Shown: piece after piece, positions 34,009-42,237 of the stretch
How positions within the stretch are numbered: the first letter of the stretch is position 1
Layout of the letters: each line of letters begins with the position of its first letter
Source of the DNA: an uncultured Lachnospiraceae bacterium
GTDB lineage: Bacteria > Bacillota > Clostridia > Lachnospirales > Lachnospiraceae
Assembly (NCBI GenBank): GCA_902789735.1
Contig: CADAOZ010000008.1
Location: forward strand, 124,001 to 188,000
DNA: 64,000 nt
Direction: 5' to 3'
Notes under the pieces: model-generated
The model's database searches: none
What the model was told of the DNA's origin: nothing
The model's input: the letters and a program-made list of their open reading frames with translations, nothing else
Translations under genes and position numbers: made by a program

Positions 34009-35874
34009 TCAGGCTTTTCCCGCGGTTCCCGCGGGCTTCGCAGCGCTTTTTCCGGGCGCTTTCTTAATTTCTTTGGTGTCCACCTCATAAAGAATGGAGG
34101 AGAAGGCGGGCAGCTCGATCTTATATCCGCTGTCCTGCATCAGGAAGGCGGGGCCTTTCTGATCTGCCGGGGTATTGCCGCCGTAAGGATACCAGTCGCT
34201 GTGCAGCAGCATTTCAATGGTGCCGGTCTTATCCGGATGGAAGTACCATGTCTGGGGTTCTATGGAGAAATTAAAGACTGCCAGCAGGCTCTTGTCCGGG
34301 TCCCTGCCGAACCGGCGCAGGGCAAATACATTATGGCCGTCTACATTGATGGCTTCCCATTTAAAGCCATCGTCTTCATAGTCTTTTTCATAGAAAGCAG
34401 GGTACTGCAGGTACAGCCTGTTGAGTTCAGTAATATATTCATGGAAAGAATCATGGGTCGGATACTGGAGCAGGAAGTAATCCAGCTCTTTGGTCTCGTC
34501 CCATTCCCGGAACATGGCGATCTCATTGCCCATGAAGTTGAGCTTCTTGCCGGGATGACAGTACATATACATGTAAAGCGTCCTGGCCTGGGGGAATTTC
34601 ATCTCATAATCGCCGAAGATCTTGTCGATGATGGTCTTCTTGCCGTGCACCACTTCATCATGGGAGAGAGGCAGCAGATACCTCTCATTGAAATAGTAGA
34701 ACATGGAGAAGGTCAGCTTGTCCGGCACGGCCGCTCTCTCATGGGACTGCTTCATAAAGTAATCCAGGGTGTCGTTCATCCAGCCCAGATCCCACTTGTA
34801 ATCGAAGCCCAGTCCGCCGGCCCAGACGGGTTTGGTGCCGCCGGGGAAGGATGTGGAATCCTCCGCGATCAGCATGGCGGTCGGATGCAGGCGGTGGAGG
34901 CCTTCATTCATGTTCTTGAGGAATTCGATGGAGGTCGGGTTCTCGCCCCGGTTCTCATCTCCCATCCAGTAGATCAGGCGGCTGACGGCGTCAAAACGCA
35001 GACCGTCAAAGTGATATTCCGTCAGCCAGTAGTTGGCCGCCGACTGCATGAAGCAGGCCACCTCCCGGCGGGCAAAGATAAAGTTGTAGCTGCCCCATTC
35101 ACTGGCTGTCACATCGCTGCTGGGATATTCATAGAGCTGGGTCCCGTCATACTCTTTAAGGGCGTAGTAATCCGTCGCGAAATGGGCGGGCACAAAGTCG
35201 ATAATGGCGCCGATGCCGGCATTGTGCAGGCGGTCTACGAATTCCTTCAGCTCCGTCGCAGTCCCGTACCGGGCCGTGGGTGAAAAGAATCCTGTGTTCT
35301 GGTAGCCCCAGCTGCCGTCAAAGGGATGCTCGGACAGGGGCATGATCTCTACATGGGTATAATGGTACTTTTTGACATAATCGATCAGTTCATCCACGAT
35401 GTCCAGATAATGGTACCAGCCGTTCTCATCCTTCTCATTGCGCTTCCAGGAACCCAGATGCAGCTCATAAATATTCAAAGGCCTGTCAAAGTTCAGGCTC
35501 CTGGCCTTCATCCATTTGTCATCCGTGAACTGGTACTCATACAGGTCCCGGACGATGGAGGCCCAGTTGGGCCGCAGTTCCATGCCAAAGCCGTAGGGGT
35601 CGCAGTGCTCGATCCGGCCCAGTTTGGAATAGATGACATACTTGTACATCTGGCCGACCCGGGCCTCTTTGACTGTCAGCTCCCAGAAGCCGTACCGCTC
35701 CGGCGTTTTCATGGGCAGTTCCTTCCAGTCGCTGAACTCGCCGATCAGCGATACTTTATCCGCGTTCAGGGCAAAAGTGCGGAAAACGATCCCCTTCCCG
35801 TCCTCTGCCGGATGCGCGCCGAAGTAATTATATGCGTCAAAGGCTGTGCCGTCATAAAATTTCTGTAAATCCAT
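34009..35874 (-). CDS. glgB: 1,4-alpha-glucan branching enzyme
   Basis: Forms alpha-1,6 branches in glycogen. An N-terminal CBM48 (YNYFGAHP to about residue 110) precedes the GH13 barrel. The catalytic motifs are GLRFDAVSRLIYW (nucleophile Asp), LIAEDSTSFPG (acid Glu) and LSHDEVVHGK. The 621 residues are slightly shorter than most, lacking the extra N-terminal module of some GlgB. The C-terminus ends in a Lys/Ala/Pro/Gly-rich tail (KKAPGKSAAKPAGTAGKA) outside the fold. No other glg genes are adjacent, so it is transcribed alone. Confidence 0.95.
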   Translation of the reverse strand: MDLQKFYDGTAFDAYNYFGAHPAEDGKGIVFRTFALNADKVSLIGEFSDWKELPMKTPERYGFWELTVKEARVGQMYKYVIYSKLGRIEHCDPYGFGMELRPNWASIVRDLYEYQFTDDKWMKARSLNFDRPLNIYELHLGSWKRNEKDENGWYHYLDIVDELIDYVKKYHYTHVEIMPLSEHPFDGSWGYQNTGFFSPTARYGTATELKEFVDRLHNAGIGAIIDFVPAHFATDYYALKEYDGTQLYEYPSSDVTASEWGSYNFIFARREVACFMQSAANYWLTEYHFDGLRFDAVSRLIYWMGDENRGENPTSIEFLKNMNEGLHRLHPTAMLIAEDSTSFPGGTKPVWAGGLGFDYKWDLGWMNDTLDYFMKQSHERAAVPDKLTFSMFYYFNERYLLPLSHDEVVHGKKTIIDKIFGDYEMKFPQARTLYMYMYCHPGKKLNFMGNEIAMFREWDETKELDYFLLQYPTHDSFHEYITELNRLYLQYPAFYEKDYEDDGFKWEAINVDGHNVFALRRFGRDPDKSLLAVFNFSIEPQTWYFHPDKTGTIEMLLHSDWYPYGGNTPADQKGPAFLMQDSGYKIELPAFSSILYEVDTKEIKKAPGKSAAKPAGTAGKA

Positions 35875-36035
35875 AATCGTCTCCTGAAAATAATGATCAT
35901 ATCAATATACGGTATATTCAATCATAACATTTTACCTAAAAATGTGCAATACTCCGCCATGTTGTCATACAAAATAGACAAAAATGTCGACGGCGCCGGA
36001 TTGTTTCCGTACGTTTATGCGTTTTCAGGATACCA

Positions 36036-36076
36036 GAAAAAACCGCGGAAACGGGTCTGTACCCGCTCCGCGGCTT
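36036..36076 (-). terminator. Terminator of the mannitol locus
   Basis: CCGCGG-A-CGGGT pairs with ACCCG-CT-CCGCGG around a CTGT loop; TTTTTT follows on the minus strand. It comes just after the HPr-like gene. Confidence 0.9.
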
Positions 36077-36102
36077 TTCAATATACTTCTGCTATACAGG
36101 CA

Positions 36103-36372
36103 TCACTTCCGCAGCCGTTCAATGGTCAGGATCTGTGTCTCCAGAGCCGCGGCCGCTTCCTCCTCGTCCGGGCCGGAAGCGGTCAGCTCGATGTTCCCGT
36201 CCTTCGGTTTGGGCAGACGCATCAGAGCCAGGGCGTTTTTGGCGTCAGCCAGCTCCTCTCCCACCGAAATCAGCAGGACCGATTCGAACTGTCTGGCCAG
36301 TACCGCCAGATCCGCAGCCGGCCTGGCATGGAAATGGGCGCCCGGCCGCATGGTGATGCTTTTGATCAGCAT
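36103..36372 (-). CDS. HPr-like phosphocarrier without the regulatory Ser46
   Basis: PTS phosphocarrier of 89 residues. His15 in GAHFHARPAADL is the Enzyme I phosphorylation site. Position 46, normally the HPr-kinase target in KS46IMG, reads DAKN46ALALM: Asn replaces Ser. So it can transfer phosphate but should not take part in HprK/CcpA signalling through Ser46. The gene is 23 bases after mtlD and ends the mannitol locus, suggesting a dedicated carrier for MtlA rather than the general HPr. That dedication is inference. Confidence 0.85.
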   Translation of the reverse strand: MLIKSITMRPGAHFHARPAADLAVLARQFESVLLISVGEELADAKNALALMRLPKPKDGNIELTASGPDEEEAAAALETQILTIERLRK

Positions 36373-36395
36373 GACGCTCCTTTACAGGAGACGGA

Positions 36396-37538
36396 TCAGG
36401 CCAGCTTGTCGTAAGCTTCCTTGACCTGGGCCAGAAGCGCTTCGTCTTCTACGCCGGAGATCTCCTTGAAGGCCTCGACTGCGCCCTTGGCAGCGATCTT
36501 CTCCTGCAGCTCTACCGCCTGCTTGTCTTCGGGGTTGACATAATGCAGGGCGGCGGCAATGCCGATGACCAGCTTGTCAACAGGCTCGCCGAAGGAAAGG
36601 GCAGTCATGGTAGGCTTGACCAGACGGTCGGTGGCGCTGAGCTTTCTGAGGGGCTCACGGCCGACACGCTTGACATCGTCATGCAGATAGGGGTTCTTGA
36701 ATCTGGCAATGATCTTCTCGATATAGGCCGCGTGCGCTTCGCCGTCCAGGCCGTATTTCTTTACAAGGCCGTTGCCGGACTGGATCATGGCTTCATGTAC
36801 GATCGCATAGATCTCCTCATCCAGGATCGCGTCCATGATGGTCTCTTTGCCCTTGAGGACGCCCAGATAAGCGGTGATGCAGTGGCCTGTGTTCAGGGTG
36901 AAGAGCTTTCTCTCAATGTAGGCATCCAGGTTGTCGACCAGGTTCATGCCTTCGATCTGAGGCAGTTCGCCGCAGAAGGAGCCTTTTTCCACGTTCCACT
37001 CAAAGTGGTCTTCTACCACAACGTCAATGGGATTCTCGCTGTGGATCGGGGGAACGATACGGTCAACGGAGCAGTCCGGGAAACCGATATACTTGTCGGC
37101 GTATGCCTTTTCCTCATCGGTCAGAAGGCCGTAGATGGCCGCCTTGAGCTGGCTGGAAGCGCGGATCGCGTTCTCGCAGGCGATGAAGTTCAGGGGCTTT
37201 GTGGAGCCGGCAGCGATACGGGCACGGATGCCTTCTGCCATTGTAGGGGCAACACGGGGAAGGACGACCAGGCCTACGGCTGTGGTGACCAGATCCGCTT
37301 CCGCGATGGGAGCAATGATCTCAGGCCCGTTGGACATAACGCCGTCAACACCGGTGATCTTCACGTCTCTCTTCTCCACATCCATGATATGGACCGTGTA
37401 CTCTTTGTCCGCCTTGATCCTGTCGATCACTGCGGCATTGACATCACCGAAGATTACCTTATAGCCGGCCTCTGCCAGGACCATGCCGATAAAACCACGT
37501 CCGATATTACCTGCGCCAAACATAACTGCTGATTTCAT
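36396..37538 (-). CDS. mtlD: Mannitol-1-phosphate 5-dehydrogenase
   Basis: Oxidises mannitol-1-phosphate to fructose-6-phosphate with NAD. The Rossmann motif FGAGNIGRGFIG is at residues 8-19, and the polyol-dehydrogenase catalytic region KLFTLNTGHCITAYLG carries the conserved Lys and His. The 380 residues are as expected. It is separated from mtlA by 307 bases with stable hairpins. It may have its own promoter: a TATAAT on the minus strand at 37604-37609, with a poor -35. Confidence 0.95.
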   Translation of the reverse strand: MKSAVMFGAGNIGRGFIGMVLAEAGYKVIFGDVNAAVIDRIKADKEYTVHIMDVEKRDVKITGVDGVMSNGPEIIAPIAEADLVTTAVGLVVLPRVAPTMAEGIRARIAAGSTKPLNFIACENAIRASSQLKAAIYGLLTDEEKAYADKYIGFPDCSVDRIVPPIHSENPIDVVVEDHFEWNVEKGSFCGELPQIEGMNLVDNLDAYIERKLFTLNTGHCITAYLGVLKGKETIMDAILDEEIYAIVHEAMIQSGNGLVKKYGLDGEAHAAYIEKIIARFKNPYLHDDVKRVGREPLRKLSATDRLVKPTMTALSFGEPVDKLVIGIAAALHYVNPEDKQAVELQEKIAAKGAVEAFKEISGVEDEALLAQVKEAYDKLA

Positions 37539-37845
37539 AATATTACCTTCTTTCCGGAGCAGGTCTTTGCCCCTTACCTGTACAATGAATTGCTGCTTCT
37601 TTTATTATATCTAATCTCTGTAACCAATACTCTTTACATATGTACGGGCTGTTTTCTCCGTCCATATCTGACATTCTGCCGCACAGGGGCAGCCGCATTC
37701 GCATAGCAGCCGGACTGCGTTTTACTGCATTCCGGCTGCGGGTCTGCCTGCTGCCAGGCAGTGCTCTGATCCCTGCAGCCTTCCCGCCCCGGAGGGCGGG
37801 AATTGCCGGTTCTCAGGATTTAAGTTTTAAGTCAGGTTCCTGTGA
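37539..37845 (-). other. Hairpin-rich spacer between mtlA and mtlD
   Basis: Three perfect hairpins: GCAGCCGGA/TCCGGCTGC (37706-37739), CTGCCTG/CAGGCAG (37744-37761) and TTCCCGCCC-CGGA-GGGCGGGAA (37781-37802). None has a T run on the minus strand, so they look more like mRNA-protecting or processing structures than terminators. A candidate -10 for mtlD is at 37604-37609. No gene is seen. Confidence 0.65.
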
Positions 37846-39714
37846 TCAGGAGAGCTGCTTGAGGATCCAGTCAACGTCGTTGGTTGTCTTCATCTTCTCG
37901 ATGACTTCCTCGTCATCCAGAGCGGTGGCAACCTTGGCCAGCATATCCAGATGCTCATCGCCGATACCCGCGATACCGAATACCAGCTGTGCCTTCTCAT
38001 CGCCGAACGGTACGCCGTCAGGATACTGTACGAAGACGATACCGGTCTTCTTGACTGTGCCCTTGGCCTGGGTCGTGCCGTGCGGGATCGCAAGGCCCAT
38101 GCCCATGTAAGTCGTGACGATCTTCTCACGCTCGAGCATCGCGTCGATGTAGGAAGGATCTACGCAGCCTCTGTCGACCAGGAGCTGTCCGGCCTGGCGG
38201 ATGGCTTCTTCCTTGGTGGCTGCCTTCTGGTTGAGCAGGATGCCTTCTTTGGTGAATACGTCAGGTTTTGTGACCTTTTCTACCGGATCTTCTGCCTCGG
38301 GAGCAGCTGTCATCATTGTGTCACCGGTGGAAATCTGCATGAACAGGTTGTCCAGAGCGGGATCCGCGAGGAAGTTGCCGATCTCAACGATCTGAGCGGT
38401 AGGGCAGGACTTCTTGGCGCGGTCTGCCAGGATGGTCTGTACGACGGCGATATCGCAGTCTGCAGGGATGTTGTCAACGGAAGTGTTCTTGACTACGATG
38501 TCAGGACGGAACTGTTTGATCCTGTTGCGGAACTTGGTAGCGCCCATTGCGGAGGAGCCCATGCCGGCGTCGCAGGCGAAGATGATCTTCTTGATATCAG
38601 CAACGTTGCCGACCTTGCCCGCGCTGACGGTCATGCCCTTGGCCTCTGCCTTCTTGGCGGCCAGGTCTGCCTGCGCGTCTTCCAGGCTGGCGCCCTTGTC
38701 AGTGAAGCGGATGATCGGGGAAGCGACCAGGAAGGAAATGGCTGCCGCGATCAGGACACCTGCCAGAACCAGGAGAATCTGATCCCTGGGAGCTACGGAC
38801 ATAAACGCGATGATGGAACCGGGTGAGGAAGGACCTACCAGACCAACCTTGAAGAAGCTGTAGAAAGCGATCGCGCAGATGTTACCAACGATCGGAGCGA
38901 TGATCACGATGGGGTTCATCAGTACATAAGGGAAGTAGATCTCATGGATACCGCCAAGGAAGTGGATGATGATCGCGCCGGGGGCGGACTGTCTGGTCGT
39001 ATCATCCTTGGAGAAGAACATGTAGGCAAGCAGGACGCCCAGGCCGGGGCCGGGGTTGGCTTCCAGCATGTACATGATGGACTTTCCGGCTTCTTCAACC
39101 TGTGTAGCACCGATGGGTGTGAAGATACCGTGGTTAATGGCGTTGTTCAGGAACAGGACCTTAGCGGGCTCAATGAAGATGGCTGCCAGAGGCAGAAGGT
39201 GCGCGTTGACCAGCGCATTGACGCCGGCTGTCAGGACATTCATGATACCTGTCATCAGCGGGCTCATGATATAGCTGCCGAAAATGGCCAGCAGCATACC
39301 CAGGATACCGACTGAGAAGTTGTTGATCAGCATCTCGAAGCCTGCGGGCATCTTGTCTTCCATGAATTTGTCGAACTGCTTGATGACCCAGCCGGCCAGG
39401 GGGCCCATGATCATGGCGCCCATCAGCATAGGCTGTCCTTCTGTGCCGCCGACACCCGCGATCGCGCCCATGACGGCGATACCGCCGATGACGCCGCCCC
39501 GGTCGCCGCCGACCATCTTACCGCCTGTATAAGCGATCAGAACGGGAAGCAGGTAGAACAGCATGTAAGGCTGGATCGCTGCCAGTTTCTCGTTGGGAAG
39601 CCAGCCTGCAGGGATGAACAGTGCTGTGATAAATCCCCATGCAATGAACGCGCCGATGTTGGGCATGACCATTGCGGAGAGGAATTTACCGAATTTCTGT
39701 AATGCGTTTTTCAT
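37846..39714 (-). CDS. mtlA: Mannitol-specific PTS enzyme IICBA
   Basis: Imports and phosphorylates mannitol. Residues 1-340 form the membrane EIIC with GGIHEIYFPY (254-263). EIIB has the phosphorylated Cys381 in FACDAGMGSSAMGA. EIIA carries His545 in GMGLAIPHGTTQAKG. All three domains are fused in 622 residues, as in E. coli; many Firmicutes have a separate MtlF (EIIA). It lies 36 bases after mtlR, so mtlR-mtlA form one unit with mtlD and the HPr-like gene further down. Confidence 0.95.
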   Translation of the reverse strand: MKNALQKFGKFLSAMVMPNIGAFIAWGFITALFIPAGWLPNEKLAAIQPYMLFYLLPVLIAYTGGKMVGGDRGGVIGGIAVMGAIAGVGGTEGQPMLMGAMIMGPLAGWVIKQFDKFMEDKMPAGFEMLINNFSVGILGMLLAIFGSYIMSPLMTGIMNVLTAGVNALVNAHLLPLAAIFIEPAKVLFLNNAINHGIFTPIGATQVEEAGKSIMYMLEANPGPGLGVLLAYMFFSKDDTTRQSAPGAIIIHFLGGIHEIYFPYVLMNPIVIIAPIVGNICAIAFYSFFKVGLVGPSSPGSIIAFMSVAPRDQILLVLAGVLIAAAISFLVASPIIRFTDKGASLEDAQADLAAKKAEAKGMTVSAGKVGNVADIKKIIFACDAGMGSSAMGATKFRNRIKQFRPDIVVKNTSVDNIPADCDIAVVQTILADRAKKSCPTAQIVEIGNFLADPALDNLFMQISTGDTMMTAAPEAEDPVEKVTKPDVFTKEGILLNQKAATKEEAIRQAGQLLVDRGCVDPSYIDAMLEREKIVTTYMGMGLAIPHGTTQAKGTVKKTGIVFVQYPDGVPFGDEKAQLVFGIAGIGDEHLDMLAKVATALDDEEVIEKMKTTNDVDWILKQLS

Positions 39715-39750
39715 GTGGTTACTCCTCCTCTTGAAAAAAACGTTGCTACA

Positions 39751-41862
39751 TTATTGCTGCCTGATAACATGTTGAAAATATTTCACAAGCGCTTCCCGGG
39801 CCAGGTTAAAGCCCGCGGCTTCATCGCCCCGTTGCAGCGCCTGCAGAAACCGTTCGTCTTCGACCAGCAGCGCGGACAGCCGGCCCGCCGGCTCTACGCG
39901 ATAGCTGTCTTTAAAGGATGCGGGAACGACCATGATGACGGCCCCCCGGATCATTGTCTCTGTGGTGGTAAGAGGTGTGTCCAGCACCAGAAAGCCGAAC
40001 CGGCTGTGTGCCACCAGATCGGAGGCCCCGTGGAAGAGGCAGATCTCCATGTCCGGAATGTAGGTGGCGCCCAGCTTTTCCCGTTCCTGGAAGCAGTCCG
40101 CAAGTCTGCGGACGTCTTCCTCTCCATCGGCGAAGACCGCCGCGGCCAGCTCCATCATATGGCGGATGTTGTCCGCTCCGGGCTGTCGGACCACCCGGAA
40201 ATGGTTGAGGATCTCTACGATCTCGGTACCGATCTCCGATGTCCGCTGAATGTCATCCACATTCATGGGCAGGCTCCGTCTGCCGCCCTGCTGCATCCTT
40301 TTCTGCAGCTTTTCCTTGCCGATCCGGTCGATTTCCTGGCTGACCAGGAGCTTGTCCTGGGCCTTGAGGACTTTCTCTACCACGATATAGGGAAAATCAA
40401 TATGGAGATCTGTTGTGGAGATGATCAGGTCGATCCCGTTCTCACGGAGGGCCTGGGTATCTATGGAAAAGGCTGAGATGACTTTCCGTACTTCCAGATT
40501 GTGGAAGGCGCCGGTCAGCGTCGCCGCCAGCATGCGGGAGGATCCGATTCCTGTGGGACAGACCACCGCGACCGATACTTTCTGCTTGCTGTTCTGGTAC
40601 CGCTCTGCCGATGCAGCGAAGTGCATGGCAATCAGTCCGATCTCCGCGTCATGGATGACTCTGGGCTGGACCCATTCCCGGAGTACTTCGCAGGCGGTTT
40701 CCGCGGCCGCGTAGATTTCCGGATAAGTCCTCTTCAGGTCTTCCGTATAGGTCACTCTGGAGACCAGGTTCAGCTCCAGCTGTTTCTCTGTCATGGAGAT
40801 ATGACTGACAAGATCATTGATCAGGGTACTGTCGCTCTTAAAGGGAATGCCTGTCAGCTGCTCCGCCACACTGGTCATGGCCATGACGACCTGACGTATG
40901 TTGAGCGCCTGCAGGGGATCCGAAAAGCTGCTGCCTCTGGACAGGATCCTGGTCGCGGAAAGATGCATGGCCAGATAGATCTTTTCCTTGGCGTTCACTT
41001 CCAGGTCGAACTGTTTCTCGATCTCAAAAGCGATGAGCTTGGCTGTCGGGAGCTCTGAAAGGCCCCGCAGACCATCCAGGTCCATATTCAGTTCGGTCAG
41101 GGAATGTCCGGACCGGATTCTGTAGATGGAAAGGGCAATCCTGACGATCAGGGCGATCTGGCCGCTGTCCGTATAGCAGATGTTCAGCCTGGCTTCCGTT
41201 TCCTTCAGAATCCGGATGGAGAACCGCAGCAGCTGCGGCGTGAGGAAAACAAGAAGGGGTTCTCTGGACAGACTCTGCATTTTCTCATCATCAGAGGTGC
41301 CCTGGGTGATCAGTCCGGGAATCCTTTCCACATCGCAGAACTCAAGGACCGCGTTGGAAATGGCCTGGCGTATGGCCAGCTCGGTTCCTTCCACAAAGAT
41401 GCCCAGGCCGGGCCTGCGGATGATCTGAACACTGTAATCCCTGAGCCATGTATCCAGGACATCCAGGTCTTCCGACAGGGTGCCGTCGGAGATCTTGTAC
41501 TTGGAAGTAAAGACCAGCGATTTGACCGGTTCATCTGAGAACAGAAGCTCTCCCAGGATATGTTTGCGGCGTTCCTGCCGGCTGTACATGGGGACCAGAT
41601 TGTCGGCGTCCAGCAGCTCTTCAATAAAGCGAAGTGTTTCAGGAGCTTCCCCGACCAGCATTCCCACGCCCGGTTTGCGTTCGAAATTGAAATCGTTATC
41701 CGACATCCATTTTTCGATAGCCGGTACTTCCCGCAGGATGGTCCTGGTGGACACCCCGAGTTTCTCGGAGATCACAGCTACCGTGATCGGCCTGCCGTCC
41801 ATCCTTGTGAGGATCCGAATGATCGATTTTTGCCGGGTTGTCAGTGTTGCTCTTTTCGACAT
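39751..41862 (-). CDS. mtlR: PRD-type mannitol operon activator (MtlR)
   Basis: BglG/MtlR-family DNA-binding activator of 703 residues. It has an N-terminal winged HTH (MDGRPITVAVISEKLGVSTR), a second Mga-like HTH, two PRD domains with conserved His (MHLSATRIL; MHFAASAERY), an EIIB-like domain with CPTGIGSSRM and a C-terminal EIIA-like domain (FHGASDLVAHSRFGFLVLD). PTS proteins phosphorylate these domains to report mannitol and glucose supply. The start at 41862 with AGGAGG is preferred to an ATG 7 codons earlier. It is placed first in the locus. Confidence 0.93.
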   Translation of the reverse strand: MSKRATLTTRQKSIIRILTRMDGRPITVAVISEKLGVSTRTILREVPAIEKWMSDNDFNFERKPGVGMLVGEAPETLRFIEELLDADNLVPMYSRQERRKHILGELLFSDEPVKSLVFTSKYKISDGTLSEDLDVLDTWLRDYSVQIIRRPGLGIFVEGTELAIRQAISNAVLEFCDVERIPGLITQGTSDDEKMQSLSREPLLVFLTPQLLRFSIRILKETEARLNICYTDSGQIALIVRIALSIYRIRSGHSLTELNMDLDGLRGLSELPTAKLIAFEIEKQFDLEVNAKEKIYLAMHLSATRILSRGSSFSDPLQALNIRQVVMAMTSVAEQLTGIPFKSDSTLINDLVSHISMTEKQLELNLVSRVTYTEDLKRTYPEIYAAAETACEVLREWVQPRVIHDAEIGLIAMHFAASAERYQNSKQKVSVAVVCPTGIGSSRMLAATLTGAFHNLEVRKVISAFSIDTQALRENGIDLIISTTDLHIDFPYIVVEKVLKAQDKLLVSQEIDRIGKEKLQKRMQQGGRRSLPMNVDDIQRTSEIGTEIVEILNHFRVVRQPGADNIRHMMELAAAVFADGEEDVRRLADCFQEREKLGATYIPDMEICLFHGASDLVAHSRFGFLVLDTPLTTTETMIRGAVIMVVPASFKDSYRVEPAGRLSALLVEDERFLQALQRGDEAAGFNLAREALVKYFQHVIRQQ

Positions 41863-42108
41863 TGTTTCCTCCTGATGATTCAATTATATTGGCAGTTTCG
41901 CCCGTTATCAATTCATGGATATGTCAGTTTTGTCACTAGAAATTAGTGACATCCTACACTTGACGCAGATTTGTCACTATCTCTTTATGACATTTTGCCA
42001 ATAGCGGCAGTAATACCTTGTTTGAATTGTCAATTGACAATATTGTGTTAATCAGTGTTTTAAATTAAGTAAAAATCCGTCATCAAAAAGCCGCCGGCAT
42101 AAAGAAAA
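41863..42108 (-). promoter_or_regulatory. Regulatory region of the mannitol locus with TGTCA palindromes
   Basis: Contains TGTCACTA, 5 bases, TAGTGACA (41931-41951), a further TTTGTCACTA at 41970-41979, and the 16-bp palindrome ATTGTCAATTGACAAT (42026-42041). TTGTCA at 41971 and TGCCAA near 41996-42001 recall the halves of the Bacillus MtlR site, but at a longer spacing. No clear -35/-10 pair was settled. Confidence 0.55.
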
Positions 42109-42134
42109 CAGCCGGATCCAGTTGGATCCGGCTG
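42109..42134 (-). terminator. Terminator of pgi
   Basis: CAGCCGGATCC-AGTT-GGATCCGGCTG is a perfect 11-bp stem; TTTTCTTT follows on the minus strand. Confidence 0.9.
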
Positions 42135-42237
42135 CCTGTCCTCATAATATTAAATTGATTGTCATTTTTCCGGTGGACGGACTTCATGACATCCGTATCT
42201 TTCCCGCATGTGGGAAGTCCGGTCCGCACTGATAAAA

